A DNA stretch of 64,000 bases from the NCBI GenBank assembly GCA_002270465.1, contig NQOF01000001.1, positions 2,501-66,500 of the forward strand, read 5' to 3'. Position numbers and translations under genes: made by a program. Source of the stretch: Blautia hominis. GTDB lineage: Bacteria > Bacillota > Clostridia > Lachnospirales > Lachnospiraceae. This document shows, in pieces, positions 17,360 through 25,046 of this stretch. Numbering within the stretch: position 1 is the stretch's first letter; every line of letters starts with the position of its first letter. The notes under the pieces are model-generated. The model saw only the letters and a program-made list of their open reading frames with translations. It did not search any database and was not told where the DNA came from.

Positions 17360-18135
17360 CAAAGCTCTACCTCCGTGCTCAAAAATACCGGGCCATCCTT
17401 GCAGATTCGTTTATTATGCACATGGGAATGCCCGTCCACTTCCTTTGACTGACAGACACATGCCAGACAGGCACCGATTCCGCATGCCATCTTCTCTTCA
17501 AGAGAAATGTAGCATGTTATATTCTTCTCCTCCGCATAAGCCTTTACCGCCCGCAGCATGGGAGTAGGACCGCAGGCAAGGATAACATCCGGTTCTATTT
17601 TGTTCTCACGGATCGCATCCATGACATTTCCCTTGGTGCCCACGCTTCCATCCTCTGTTGCAATAAAAAGCCTGCCCGCTGCCTCCAATTCTTTCTCAAG
17701 AAAGAGGTCCGCATTCCGGTAACCGGATATAATGGTAACGTCCGCGTCGGCCTCCTTTGCTGTCTGCAGCATAGGAGGCACACCGATACCTCCGCCTATC
17801 ATAAGCACATGTTTTCCCTTGATCTCTTCCATAGAAAAACCATTTCCCAGAGGGCCCAAGATATCCAGGGTATCGCCTGCACAGGCGTTTGAAAACTCTT
17901 CTGTCCCCTTTCCCACGGTTCTGTATACGATCCTGAGGCTTCCCGCCTCCCTGTCTATCTCACACAGACTGATGGGACGGGGGAGCATCCTGCTTTTGTC
18001 ATTGCTGTAGATTGAGATAAACTGTCCCGGTACGGAAACTGCGGCAATCTCATCAGCCGCAAGCCACATACTGTACACACCTTCTGCCAGCTTTTCCTGT
18101 TTTAACACTGTACTTGTTATCTTTGCTTTTGCCAT
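17359..18135 (-). CDS. pyrK: Dihydroorotate dehydrogenase B, electron-transfer subunit
   Basis: Protein of 258 residues. It carries FAD and a [2Fe-2S] cluster and links PyrD to NAD+. The FAD part includes LPRPISLCEI near residue 52 and YRTVGKGTEEFS; the NAD part has MIGGGIGVPPML near 112. The cluster cysteines are in ACGIGACLACVC near 217-228 and the later RICKDGPVF. Length and order are typical. Confidence 0.97.
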   Translation of the reverse strand: MAKAKITSTVLKQEKLAEGVYSMWLAADEIAAVSVPGQFISIYSNDKSRMLPRPISLCEIDREAGSLRIVYRTVGKGTEEFSNACAGDTLDILGPLGNGFSMEEIKGKHVLMIGGGIGVPPMLQTAKEADADVTIISGYRNADLFLEKELEAAGRLFIATEDGSVGTKGNVMDAIRENKIEPDVILACGPTPMLRAVKAYAEEKNITCYISLEEKMACGIGACLACVCQSKEVDGHSHVHNKRICKDGPVFLSTEVEL

Positions 18136-18145
18136 GGTCCTCTCC

Positions 18146-19075
18146 TTATTTTGCAGCCTGCAGGGCGCCGTCGATATCTGCGATCATATCTTCCACTGCC
18201 TTGCGGGAAGCATCTGCAAAGTTAGCCTCGCCTATCTGTGCATATTTTTCCTGCTTATAGGCAGCGATAATGCCCCGGGAGGAATTGACGATAGCGCCCA
18301 GACCGTCTTCATTAAAGAAGTGCACCAGGTCTTTTCCCTGTCCGCCCTGCGCACCGTATCCCGGCACCAGGATATAGGCTTTCGGCATAATGCGGCGGAG
18401 GATTTTTCCCATCTCCGGATAAGTGGCGCCTACCACAGCGCCGATATAGCTGTAGGTGTCACCCATGCATTCCTGTCCCCACTCTGCCACCTTCTCGCCG
18501 ACCAGTTCGTAGAGAGGCCTTCCGTTTACAAGCTGATCCTGGAACTCACCGCTGGAAGGATTGGAGGTCTTCACCAGAATGAAAAGGCCCTTTTTCTCTT
18601 TCTTACACACATCAATGAACGGATTCACTCCATCGGAACCCAGATAAGGATTCACTGTCACAAAATCTTCGTCAAACCCGGCATATTCCTTGCTGCCCAC
18701 CTGTACTTTGCCGATATGTCCGGCAGCGTAAGCCGCAGATGTGGAACCGATATCACCACGTTTGATGTCTCCGATCACCACCAGGTCTTTTTCCTTGCAG
18801 TAATCCACTGTCTTTTTGAAAGCCATAAGACCCGGAATGCCAAACTGTTCATACATGGCGATCTGTGGTTTTACCGCAGGGATCAGATCATAAGTAGCAT
18901 CCACGATTTCCTTGTTGAACTGCCAGATCGCTTCGGCTGCCCCTTCCAGCGTCTCTCCACATGCTTTGAATGCTGCCTCCTGGATGTGTTTTGGAATATA
19001 ATTAAGCATAGGATCCAGACCCACCACAATAGGTGCATGGGTCTTTCTGATTTTCTCTGTAAGTTTATTGATCAT
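18146..19075 (-). CDS. pyrF: Orotidine 5'-phosphate decarboxylase (type 2)
   Basis: Protein of 309 residues. It converts orotidylate to UMP. The catalytic core VVIGDIKRGDIGSTSAAYA is near residue 100, with the Asp-Lys-Asp arrangement. The length of about 300 residues marks the longer type 2 group common in clostridia. It is 10 bases ahead of pyrK in the operon. Confidence 0.96.
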   Translation of the reverse strand: MINKLTEKIRKTHAPIVVGLDPMLNYIPKHIQEAAFKACGETLEGAAEAIWQFNKEIVDATYDLIPAVKPQIAMYEQFGIPGLMAFKKTVDYCKEKDLVVIGDIKRGDIGSTSAAYAAGHIGKVQVGSKEYAGFDEDFVTVNPYLGSDGVNPFIDVCKKEKKGLFILVKTSNPSSGEFQDQLVNGRPLYELVGEKVAEWGQECMGDTYSYIGAVVGATYPEMGKILRRIMPKAYILVPGYGAQGGQGKDLVHFFNEDGLGAIVNSSRGIIAAYKQEKYAQIGEANFADASRKAVEDMIADIDGALQAAK

Positions 19076-19113
19076 GGTTTTTCCTCCGTATTTCTCTTAT
19101 AGATAATTCTTTG

Positions 19114-20409
19114 TTATCTGGTCATGCCATCCTGGATATAGGCGATCCTGCCGTCACAGATCGTGGCTTTTACCAGACCTTTGACCTTGCGTCCGTGGAA
19201 TGGGGTGTTCTTTCCCTTTGACAAAAATGTCATAGAGTCAATGACATATTCCGCATCCGGGTCGATGATGGTCACATCCGCCGCTTTCCCCTCTTCCAGG
19301 GAGCCTCTGTCCAGTCCAATGATCTTGGCCGGATTGTAGCTCATTTTCTCAGCCATCTGCATAGGGGTCAGGATCCCTTTGTCCACCAGTTCCGTGATGG
19401 TAAGGGCAACGGATGTCTCCAGCCCTACAATACCAAACGGTGCTCTGGTGATAGGCATGGTTTTCTCCTCGCGGCTGTGGGGCGCATGGTCGGTGCTGAT
19501 CACGTCCATGATATCATTCTTCAGGCCGCAGATCAGTGCATCCCTGTCCTCCTTGGTGCGCAGGGGCGGGTTCATTTTATAGTTGGCATCATTGGGGTCC
19601 ACATCGTCAGAGGTCAGTGTAAAGTGGTGCGGGCAGACCTCACCCGTCACTTTGATTCCCTCTTTTTTTGCAAGTTCCACCATGCGGACGCTCTCCTTGG
19701 TGGAGCAGTGGCACAGATGCAGTTTTGCCCCTGTCTCCTTTGCCAGAATGATATCTCTTGCCGCGATGATGTCCTCCACCGCATTGCTGATCCCCGGCAG
19801 TCCCATCTCTCTGGAATGCTCGTCCTCATTGACGCAGCCTTTACCCACAATATTCCGGTCCTCACAGTGGGCAAACACCGGGACATCGTATTTCGCTGCG
19901 ATCCCCATGGCATTCTTATATAATCTGGCATTCATAACGGACTTGCCGTCCTCGCTGATGGCAGGCACTCCCTGCTCGATCATCTCCTCAATATCCGCCA
20001 GTTCTTCACCTGCCTGGCCTTTTGTTATGGCACCGATCTGCATCACATGGATGGGTGACAATTCTTTTGCTTTATTCTGCACGTATTTCACACGGTCCGC
20101 ACTATCGATGACCGGCTTGGTGTTGGGCATGGCAAGAATGGTGGTAAATCCGCCCCTGGCCGCTGCCTTGGAGCCGGATACAATATCTTCTTTGTATGTC
20201 AGCCCCGGGTCACGCAGATGTACATGCAGGTCAATGAGACCGGGCATCACATAACAGCCCGTAGCATCAATGACCTTATCTGTCTTGTCCTTAGGCTTTA
20301 AGCCCTTGCCTGTCTTTTTAACCTTGCCGCCCTCTATATAGAGGTCGCTTATCTCGTCTGTTTTTGTTGCCGGATCGATGATACGTCCGTTCCTGATCAA
20401 AATATTCAT
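19114..20409 (-). CDS. pyrC: Dihydroorotase
   Basis: Protein of 431 residues (type I). It closes carbamoyl aspartate to dihydroorotate. The ATG at 20409 with GGAGGAAG ahead is preferred to a longer frame that would run into the promoter. Metal-binding motifs are DLHVHLRDPG near residue 58, the lower His residues in FAHCEDR and LHLCHCST, and the Asp in ISTDHAPHS near 305. It is the first gene of the operon. pyrB, pyrI, carA, carB and pyrR are not in the window. Confidence 0.96.
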   Translation of the reverse strand: MNILIRNGRIIDPATKTDEISDLYIEGGKVKKTGKGLKPKDKTDKVIDATGCYVMPGLIDLHVHLRDPGLTYKEDIVSGSKAAARGGFTTILAMPNTKPVIDSADRVKYVQNKAKELSPIHVMQIGAITKGQAGEELADIEEMIEQGVPAISEDGKSVMNARLYKNAMGIAAKYDVPVFAHCEDRNIVGKGCVNEDEHSREMGLPGISNAVEDIIAARDIILAKETGAKLHLCHCSTKESVRMVELAKKEGIKVTGEVCPHHFTLTSDDVDPNDANYKMNPPLRTKEDRDALICGLKNDIMDVISTDHAPHSREEKTMPITRAPFGIVGLETSVALTITELVDKGILTPMQMAEKMSYNPAKIIGLDRGSLEEGKAADVTIIDPDAEYVIDSMTFLSKGKNTPFHGRKVKGLVKATICDGRIAYIQDGMTR

Positions 20410-20446
20410 AAATTCTTCCTCCGGGACTTTACATCTTTTGATTTTA

Positions 20447-20475
20447 ATAGTAACATACACAATTTCTTTCGTCAA
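20447..20475 (-). promoter_or_regulatory. Sigma-A promoter of the pyr operon
   Basis: The -35 TTGACG (20470-20475) and -10 TACTAT (20447-20452) are 17 bases apart, with an extended TG ahead of the -10. The leader to pyrC is only about 30 nt, too short for a PyrR-type attenuator. Confidence 0.8.
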
Positions 20476-20590
20476 TTATACATTTTTACTTGACTTTTTT
20501 TCGATTTGCGAATATACTGAATTTGTTAAAGGAATATTGGATATAAATAATTGAAAGTGCATTTAATAAGCTTCCGGTTATCGTGATGTT

Positions 20591-20649
20591 AAGCGGTTTT
20601 TAGAGATTGTATTATTTCTTATTTATAATACCCTCTCTAAAGACCGCTT
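20591..20649 (+). other. Long hairpin upstream of the cold-shock gene
   Basis: AAGCGGTTTTTAGAGA (20591-20606) pairs with TCTCTAAAGACCGCTT (20634-20649) with one G-U pair, and an inner GTATTAT/ATAATAC stem extends it. ATTTTTC follows. It could be a terminator, or a structured 5' leader of the cold-shock mRNA. It ends about 95 bases before the csp start. Confidence 0.55.
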
Positions 20650-20745
20650 ATTTTTCATAAATAATGGGAACTTTCCACGAAGCGTACTTCCTGTTTTCTT
20701 TATCCAATCCTAATTTTTATTTTTTTATTTTATGGAGGTAACACT

Positions 20746-20946
20746 ATGAACAAGGGAACTGTAAAATGGTTTAATGCAGAAAAAGGCTACGGATTCATCA
20801 CAGGTGAAGACGGACAGGATGTATTCGTACACTTCTCCGCTATCAATGGAGATGGTTTTAAATCCCTGGAAGAAGGACAGGCTGTATCTTATGATTTAAC
20901 TGAAGGCGCTCGTGGAATGCAGGCAGCTAACGTAGAAAAATTATAA
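20746..20946 (+). CDS. Cold-shock protein (CspA family)
   Basis: Protein of 66 residues, a single S1-like cold-shock domain. RNP1 is KGYGFITG near residue 15 and RNP2 is VFVHFSAI near 28. Csp proteins bind single-stranded RNA and DNA and melt mRNA structure at low temperature or in growth transitions. It has TGGAGG ahead of the start, stands alone between terminators, and is one of the few plus-strand genes in this region. Confidence 0.97.
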   Translation: MNKGTVKWFNAEKGYGFITGEDGQDVFVHFSAINGDGFKSLEEGQAVSYDLTEGARGMQAANVEKL

Positions 20947-20972
20947 TTTCCGGATAAACTGTACGAAAAACG

Positions 20973-21006
20973 CGGCTGGACAGAAGATTCTGTCCAGCCG
21001 TTTTTT
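20973..21006 (+). terminator. Terminator of the cold-shock gene
   Basis: CGGCTGGACAG pairs with CTGTCCAGCCG around a 6-base loop, followed by TTTTTT. A strong, textbook-form hairpin. Confidence 0.92.
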
Positions 21007-21042
21007 GTTCTAAATGGAAGCCCTGCCGGCTTCCCTCTATTT

Positions 21043-22707
21043 TTATTCCCTGCTGCATTTTTTATTCTCATACATATTCTTGTCTGCCTGCTCGATCAGC
21101 TCGTGCAGCCACTTATCCGACTCCCCGGCTTTCCTGCCTGTGGCAAGTCCCGCCGCAATGGAAATTTTCACTTCATGCTCAGAATTATATTTTTCCTGGG
21201 CTTCTTTTAAATTCTCCTCCCAGGTCCGGATGCTCTGCAGGTGTCTCAGCAGGATCAAGAACTCATCTCCTCCGATTCTATATATCTCCCCAAAACCGCA
21301 GAATGCCTCCTGCAGACATTTCGCGCACCCCTTGATCATCTCATCCCCGGCTTTGTGCCCCAGGGTATCGTTCACTTTCTTCAGACCGTTTAAATCTGCC
21401 ATGACTGCTGACAGCTCCTGTCCCAAAGACATGGTCTCCTGCAGTTTTTGCAGGCGCATCTCATAAGCGGAACGGTTTCCCAGCTTTGTCATAACATCCA
21501 TATACGCCAGTTCTTCCAAAATCCTGTCCCCGGTCCTGTCCTCCAAAATTTCATTGACCTGCCGTATGGTCATGCAGATCAGTGCGCACATGAATCCCAG
21601 AAGTCCCAGCTGATAATACATGGCATATCTGCTCCCCACCCCTGTATAAAAAGAAAGCAGGGATACGGCTGCCATAAACATTAAAAAAAACACGCCGATA
21701 AAAAAGATTTTAGCATACTGGGCTTTGCTGCTCCTAAGCTCCTTAGCCATATAGAGAACTAAACAAACAATGGCTGCCCCATAGAGCACATGGGTAACCG
21801 GCAGCATATTCATCAGCTTACATATCCCGGTCAGATACAGAAGGCTCTGCACCAGCACATTGCAGACCAGAATCGTCTTCATCCAGTCAAGCATGACTGA
21901 CTTTCTGCCGCATACTTCACTGATGAAGGAGAGCATGGGAATCGGGAACATATAAAACGCATAAAAGGATATGAGACAGATAAACCGTGGCCAAGAGACA
22001 AAAAATATCATAATTCTGGAATCCGTGAGAATCCACAGGGCTGATACCAGAATAAAAACCCACGCATGAAACACGCTGGATACCCGGACCTCTTCCCTGA
22101 CCCTCAAAAGCAGCCATAAAAGAAAAAGACCCGCGCTCAACACCAGAAGCACCAAACAAAAAATCATTTTGGGCTGTTCCTGCATCCAGATATGCAAAAG
22201 CAGACTCTCCCTGCTGTCCAAATAGATGACAGGTATCTGCCAATGCAAACTCTTATTATAGCGGCCAAGCCTGATCGCTATGTCTTTTCCGCAATCTTCT
22301 TTGTTAATCTTTATCATGCACAGTGTATTACCCATCATACTGCGGAATAATCCCGTCTGTTCTTCTGTATACCGGTATCTGCTCTCACCATCAATAAAAA
22401 CCTCTACCTGCTGATAGTGGTTCAAAAATCCCAGATACTTCTCCTCCTCCAAAAAGTCCGGAACCGTCTGCTGCAGGATAAATTCCCCTCCGCTGATTTT
22501 GATCCTGGAAGGTACCTGGCATATCTGTTTTGTACCATCCTCCGCATTATAATACCAGCCTGTATCCCATTTATGGAGGCCGCTGTTTTTTTCCGGAAGG
22601 TTCTCAGGCCCTGCCTGCAGTGCTGTAAGAACAAGCAGTACTACCACGGGCACAGCCGTAAAAATCAAAATCCAGCGCCAAATACCTCTGATTCCCTTTT
22701 CTCTCAC
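21043..22707 (-). CDS. Membrane-bound diguanylate cyclase (GGDEF)
   Basis: Protein of about 554 residues. The N-terminal helix (WILIFTAVPVVVLLVLTAL) is followed by an extracellular domain of about 150 residues, a seven-helix membrane block resembling 7TM-DISM sensors, and a C-terminal GGDEF domain. The catalytic motif is intact (YRIGGDEFLILL), so it should make cyclic di-GMP from GTP. The start is taken as a GTG at 22707 with GGAGG seven bases ahead; an ATG at 22713 is possible. Longer frame extensions run through the terminator at 22762-22789 and are not used. The sensed signal is unknown. Confidence 0.9.
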   Translation of the reverse strand: MREKGIRGIWRWILIFTAVPVVVLLVLTALQAGPENLPEKNSGLHKWDTGWYYNAEDGTKQICQVPSRIKISGGEFILQQTVPDFLEEEKYLGFLNHYQQVEVFIDGESRYRYTEEQTGLFRSMMGNTLCMIKINKEDCGKDIAIRLGRYNKSLHWQIPVIYLDSRESLLLHIWMQEQPKMIFCLVLLVLSAGLFLLWLLLRVREEVRVSSVFHAWVFILVSALWILTDSRIMIFFVSWPRFICLISFYAFYMFPIPMLSFISEVCGRKSVMLDWMKTILVCNVLVQSLLYLTGICKLMNMLPVTHVLYGAAIVCLVLYMAKELRSSKAQYAKIFFIGVFFLMFMAAVSLLSFYTGVGSRYAMYYQLGLLGFMCALICMTIRQVNEILEDRTGDRILEELAYMDVMTKLGNRSAYEMRLQKLQETMSLGQELSAVMADLNGLKKVNDTLGHKAGDEMIKGCAKCLQEAFCGFGEIYRIGGDEFLILLRHLQSIRTWEENLKEAQEKYNSEHEVKISIAAGLATGRKAGESDKWLHELIEQADKNMYENKKCSRE

Positions 22708-22761
22708 CAGCATCCCTCCATCTAAACGCCCAAACACTACTGCGTATCTTCTCATATCATG

Positions 22762-22789
22762 AAAAAAGGAAATGCATCTCTGCATTTCC
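22762..22789 (-). terminator. Terminator of the 86-residue gene
   Basis: GGAAATGCA pairs with TGCATTTCC around a 4-base loop and is followed by TTTTTT on the minus strand, 22 bases past the stop at 22811. Confidence 0.85.
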
Positions 22790-22810
22790 AATCCTGCTTT
22801 CCCTGTATGC

Positions 22811-23071
22811 TTATTCAGCCTCTTCTCCTGCAGAGAGCTCCTGGAGATAATCTGTCATGGCTGTAACATTCATTTCAGTTGTAACAGCCTCTCCCTCTGT
22901 GTCCTCTTTCGTTGCAAGGCTGTAAGCAGAATAGCCAATCCATCCCACGATCAGCAGACAAACTGCGGAAACGATCACTTTCTCCAGTAAAAGAGCCCGT
23001 GCTTCTTTTTTCTGGATCTTATCGCGGTTATTCTTATTCTTTTTATATTTATCGACTTTTTCCTGGCTCAT
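22811..23071 (-). CDS. Small single-pass membrane protein, 86 residues
   Basis: A lysine-rich N-terminus (KVDKYKKNKNNRDKIQKKEA) is followed by one membrane helix (VIVSAVCLLIVGWIGYSAY) and an acidic outer tail. This order suggests a cytoplasmic N-terminus. AAGGAG precedes the ATG. An extended -10 (TGTTATAAT, 23116-23124) lies upstream, and a terminator follows the gene, so it forms its own transcription unit. Its function is unknown. Confidence 0.75.
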   Translation of the reverse strand: MSQEKVDKYKKNKNNRDKIQKKEARALLLEKVIVSAVCLLIVGWIGYSAYSLATKEDTEGEAVTTEMNVTAMTDYLQELSAGEEAE

Positions 23072-23181
23072 GATGCTTCTCCTTATGTAAAGTAATGAGT
23101 ATTCTCTGGTTTTTAATTATAACACATCTTTTTTTATTTTACCACTCTTTTGAAATTTCTTCTTCCCTGATGCCGTACTGC

Positions 23182-23322
23182 GTTACTGTTCACTCCGTGT
23201 CCAGTAACACGCTTCGCAATGCACAGATATTGAGCATTCTGCTTTATCGCGCTGGCTGCCTCGGGATTATCATGCTTTCAGCATGAAAACGCCTCCCGGC
23301 ACAGTGGCCTGTGTACAGTAAC
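23182..23322 (-). repeat. MITE-like element, family 2, copy E
   Basis: A 141-bp segment bounded by GTTACTGTTCAC and GTGTACAGTAAC. Its interior matches the reverse complement of 29885-30045, including ACACGCTTCGC, GAGCATTCTGC and CGCGCTGGCTGCCTCGGG. It overlaps the 3' end of the small frame at 23270-23464. Confidence 0.7.
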
Positions 23323-23464
23323 CGTACTGCTCCATAAAATCCCTGAGTTCAGCCTGGCTTTTAATCAGGTACATATACTGGAATTCTCCTATTTTTAAAT
23401 CTTTGAATCCTGCCAACTGCTCTCCGGTACAGATACTGGATCTAACTACAAGCTTCACAGCCAC
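23270..23464 (-). CDS. Hypothetical protein with 3' end inside a MITE
   Basis: A 64-codon frame from a GTG at 23464. The first 47 residues (GEQLAGFKDLKIGEFQYMYL...) look protein-like. The last 17 codons and the stop lie inside MITE copy E, so the original gene was probably truncated or re-ended by the insertion. The frame can be read further upstream to just past the AEC transporter stop, where AAAGGAAG is found, but no standard start codon fits that site. It could be a decaying gene. I do not recognise it. Confidence 0.4.
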   Translation of the reverse strand: MAVKLVVRSSICTGEQLAGFKDLKIGEFQYMYLIKSQAELRDFMEQYGYCTQATVPGGVFMLKA

Positions 23465-23501
23465 GCGGTCATAAGGAATAATGGATCCACTTCCTTTTCT
23501 C

Positions 23502-24446
23502 TTATACCAGTCCCAGGGTTTTTAATAAAAACAGCCATCCGGTCAGTGTAAACGCCGAAAAAAACGTAGTCAGCATAACTGTGCTGGAAGTCATCACGCC
23601 CTCATGCCCCATATTTTTCGCCATGACGAAGCAGCTCACGGTTGTGGCTGACCCCAGCATGACCAGTATGGCGATCAGGCGTTCCCCGGTATACCCGAGA
23701 CGGACAGCAAGGGGAAGGAAAACGGCAGCCAGAACCACCAGTTTTATCACACTCGCCAGCACAGAGGGCCGGAGCTTTGCCAATGCCTTCTTTCCTTCAA
23801 AGGAAGCCCCCATCGCCATAAGGCCCAGAGGGGTTGCCAGGACCGCCACGTTCTTCACTGTTTTCTGCATGATCTCCGGCTGAGGGATTCGGAGTACAGA
23901 CCATAGAATGCCGGCCAGGATACCCAGTATAATCGGATTGGTCACGATCCCCTTTGCTGTCTGAAGCAAAAGTTTTCTGTCAAGCTTCTTTCGTCCGGGC
24001 TTCATGAGGGACAACACCACCACCGCCGCCGCATTGTAAAGGGGAACCGTTCCCACGATCATAAGAGGCGCCATTCCGGAACTGCCATAGATATTCTGGA
24101 TAAACGCAATACCCAAAATAGCGGCACTGCTTCTGTAGGATGCCTGCACAAACTCCCCCCGGATATCCTCCTCCACCAGAAACCTGGCGAGGAGGGTGAT
24201 CACCGTAATACTTACAAGGGTAGCCAGAAAACAAAACAGGACAAATCCGCCGTCCCAGCTTTCCCGCACATCCACAGAAGAAATGTCCTGAAATACCAGC
24301 GCAGGTATGGCCGCCACAAAGACAAAACGGTTGAGCTTTGCCACAAAATCAGCACTCATCAGTCCCAGATACCGGAACAGAAGTCCCAGAAGCATAGTGA
24401 GAAAGATGGGCAGCGTGGCATTCAGGCTGAATATGAGATTTTCCAA
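23502..24446 (-). CDS. AEC-family transporter
   Basis: Protein of 314 residues with about ten membrane helices, resembling the auxin efflux carrier family, whose bacterial members move malate, malonate or other organic acids. Features include the N-terminal ATLPIFLTMLLGLLFRYLG, the central TNPIILGILAGI and the C-terminal GSATTVSCFVMAKNMG. The start is a TTG at 24446 with AAGGCTGAAAG ahead, 5 bases beyond the flavin reductase stop, so the two are co-transcribed. The substrate is unknown. Confidence 0.87.
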   Translation of the reverse strand: MENLIFSLNATLPIFLTMLLGLLFRYLGLMSADFVAKLNRFVFVAAIPALVFQDISSVDVRESWDGGFVLFCFLATLVSITVITLLARFLVEEDIRGEFVQASYRSSAAILGIAFIQNIYGSSGMAPLMIVGTVPLYNAAAVVVLSLMKPGRKKLDRKLLLQTAKGIVTNPIILGILAGILWSVLRIPQPEIMQKTVKNVAVLATPLGLMAMGASFEGKKALAKLRPSVLASVIKLVVLAAVFLPLAVRLGYTGERLIAILVMLGSATTVSCFVMAKNMGHEGVMTSSTVMLTTFFSAFTLTGWLFLLKTLGLV

Positions 24447-24451
24447 TGCTT

Positions 24452-24961
24452 TCAGCCTTCCTTCACCAGTACCTTCAAAACTTCTCCGATATACATGGTG
24501 TGATAGTCTTTTTCAGGATACCACTTTTCGTCATTTTCCGGTGCATCAAAATTTTCCGGGAAAATATCTCCGTGATACATTTTCTTGCAGACAAACACCA
24601 GACTGGCCTCCTCAAACGCGGGAGTGCCGTCCACAAAGCAGGCGGTCAGACCGGCCTCTGTGATCTTATCCCTGTCACGTCCGGACACGCTGCCGCAGAG
24701 ACTCAGGGCTTTTTTGTACTCTTTAGGGAAGAAGGAGATGGTAAAGGTATCGTTTGCATCCACGAATTCCTTTGTGTACCGCTGAGGACGGATGTAAGCT
24801 GTCACCACATCTTTTCCCCAGATCACACCAACGCCGCCCCAGCTTGCAGTCATGGTATTGTATTTTTCCTCTGTTCCCGCTGTGATCAGCATCCACTCTT
24901 TTCCGATCTTGGTAAATGGATTGAACTGTAATTCCTCTGTTTTTACTTCTTTAAATGCCAT
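24452..24961 (-). CDS. Flavin reductase-like FMN-binding protein
   Basis: Protein of 169 residues starting MAFKEVKTEELQFNPFTKIG. It has the split-barrel fold signature of flavin reductase-like proteins: NTMTASWGGVGVIWGKDV near residue 32 and YIRPQRYTKEFVDANDTFTI near 55. GAAAGGAAG precedes the start. Such proteins reduce flavin or other small substrates with NAD(P)H; the partner is unknown. It precedes the AEC transporter. Confidence 0.85.
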   Translation of the reverse strand: MAFKEVKTEELQFNPFTKIGKEWMLITAGTEEKYNTMTASWGGVGVIWGKDVVTAYIRPQRYTKEFVDANDTFTISFFPKEYKKALSLCGSVSGRDRDKITEAGLTACFVDGTPAFEEASLVFVCKKMYHGDIFPENFDAPENDEKWYPEKDYHTMYIGEVLKVLVKEG

Positions 24962-25005
24962 AATGATTTCTTCCTTTCTACACTTATACCGCCACGCATT
25001 CATAC

Positions 25006-25046
25006 GGCCGCACAGCCAATGCGCAGACCTGCTTAACTGCTGCTAC
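25006..25046. repeat. Degenerate family 1 MITE fragment
   Basis: The string AATGCGCAGACCTGCTTAACTG resembles the right end of copy B (AATGCGCAGACCTACTGAATC). Only this end is recognisable. It lies between malQ and the flavin reductase gene, ending at the malQ stop. Confidence 0.35.

Noticed and set aside
18134-19102. 322-codon plus-strand frame opposite pyrF
   Set aside because: It is the antisense of a well-recognised gene and resembles no family; long antisense frames are common opposite G/C-rich third positions.
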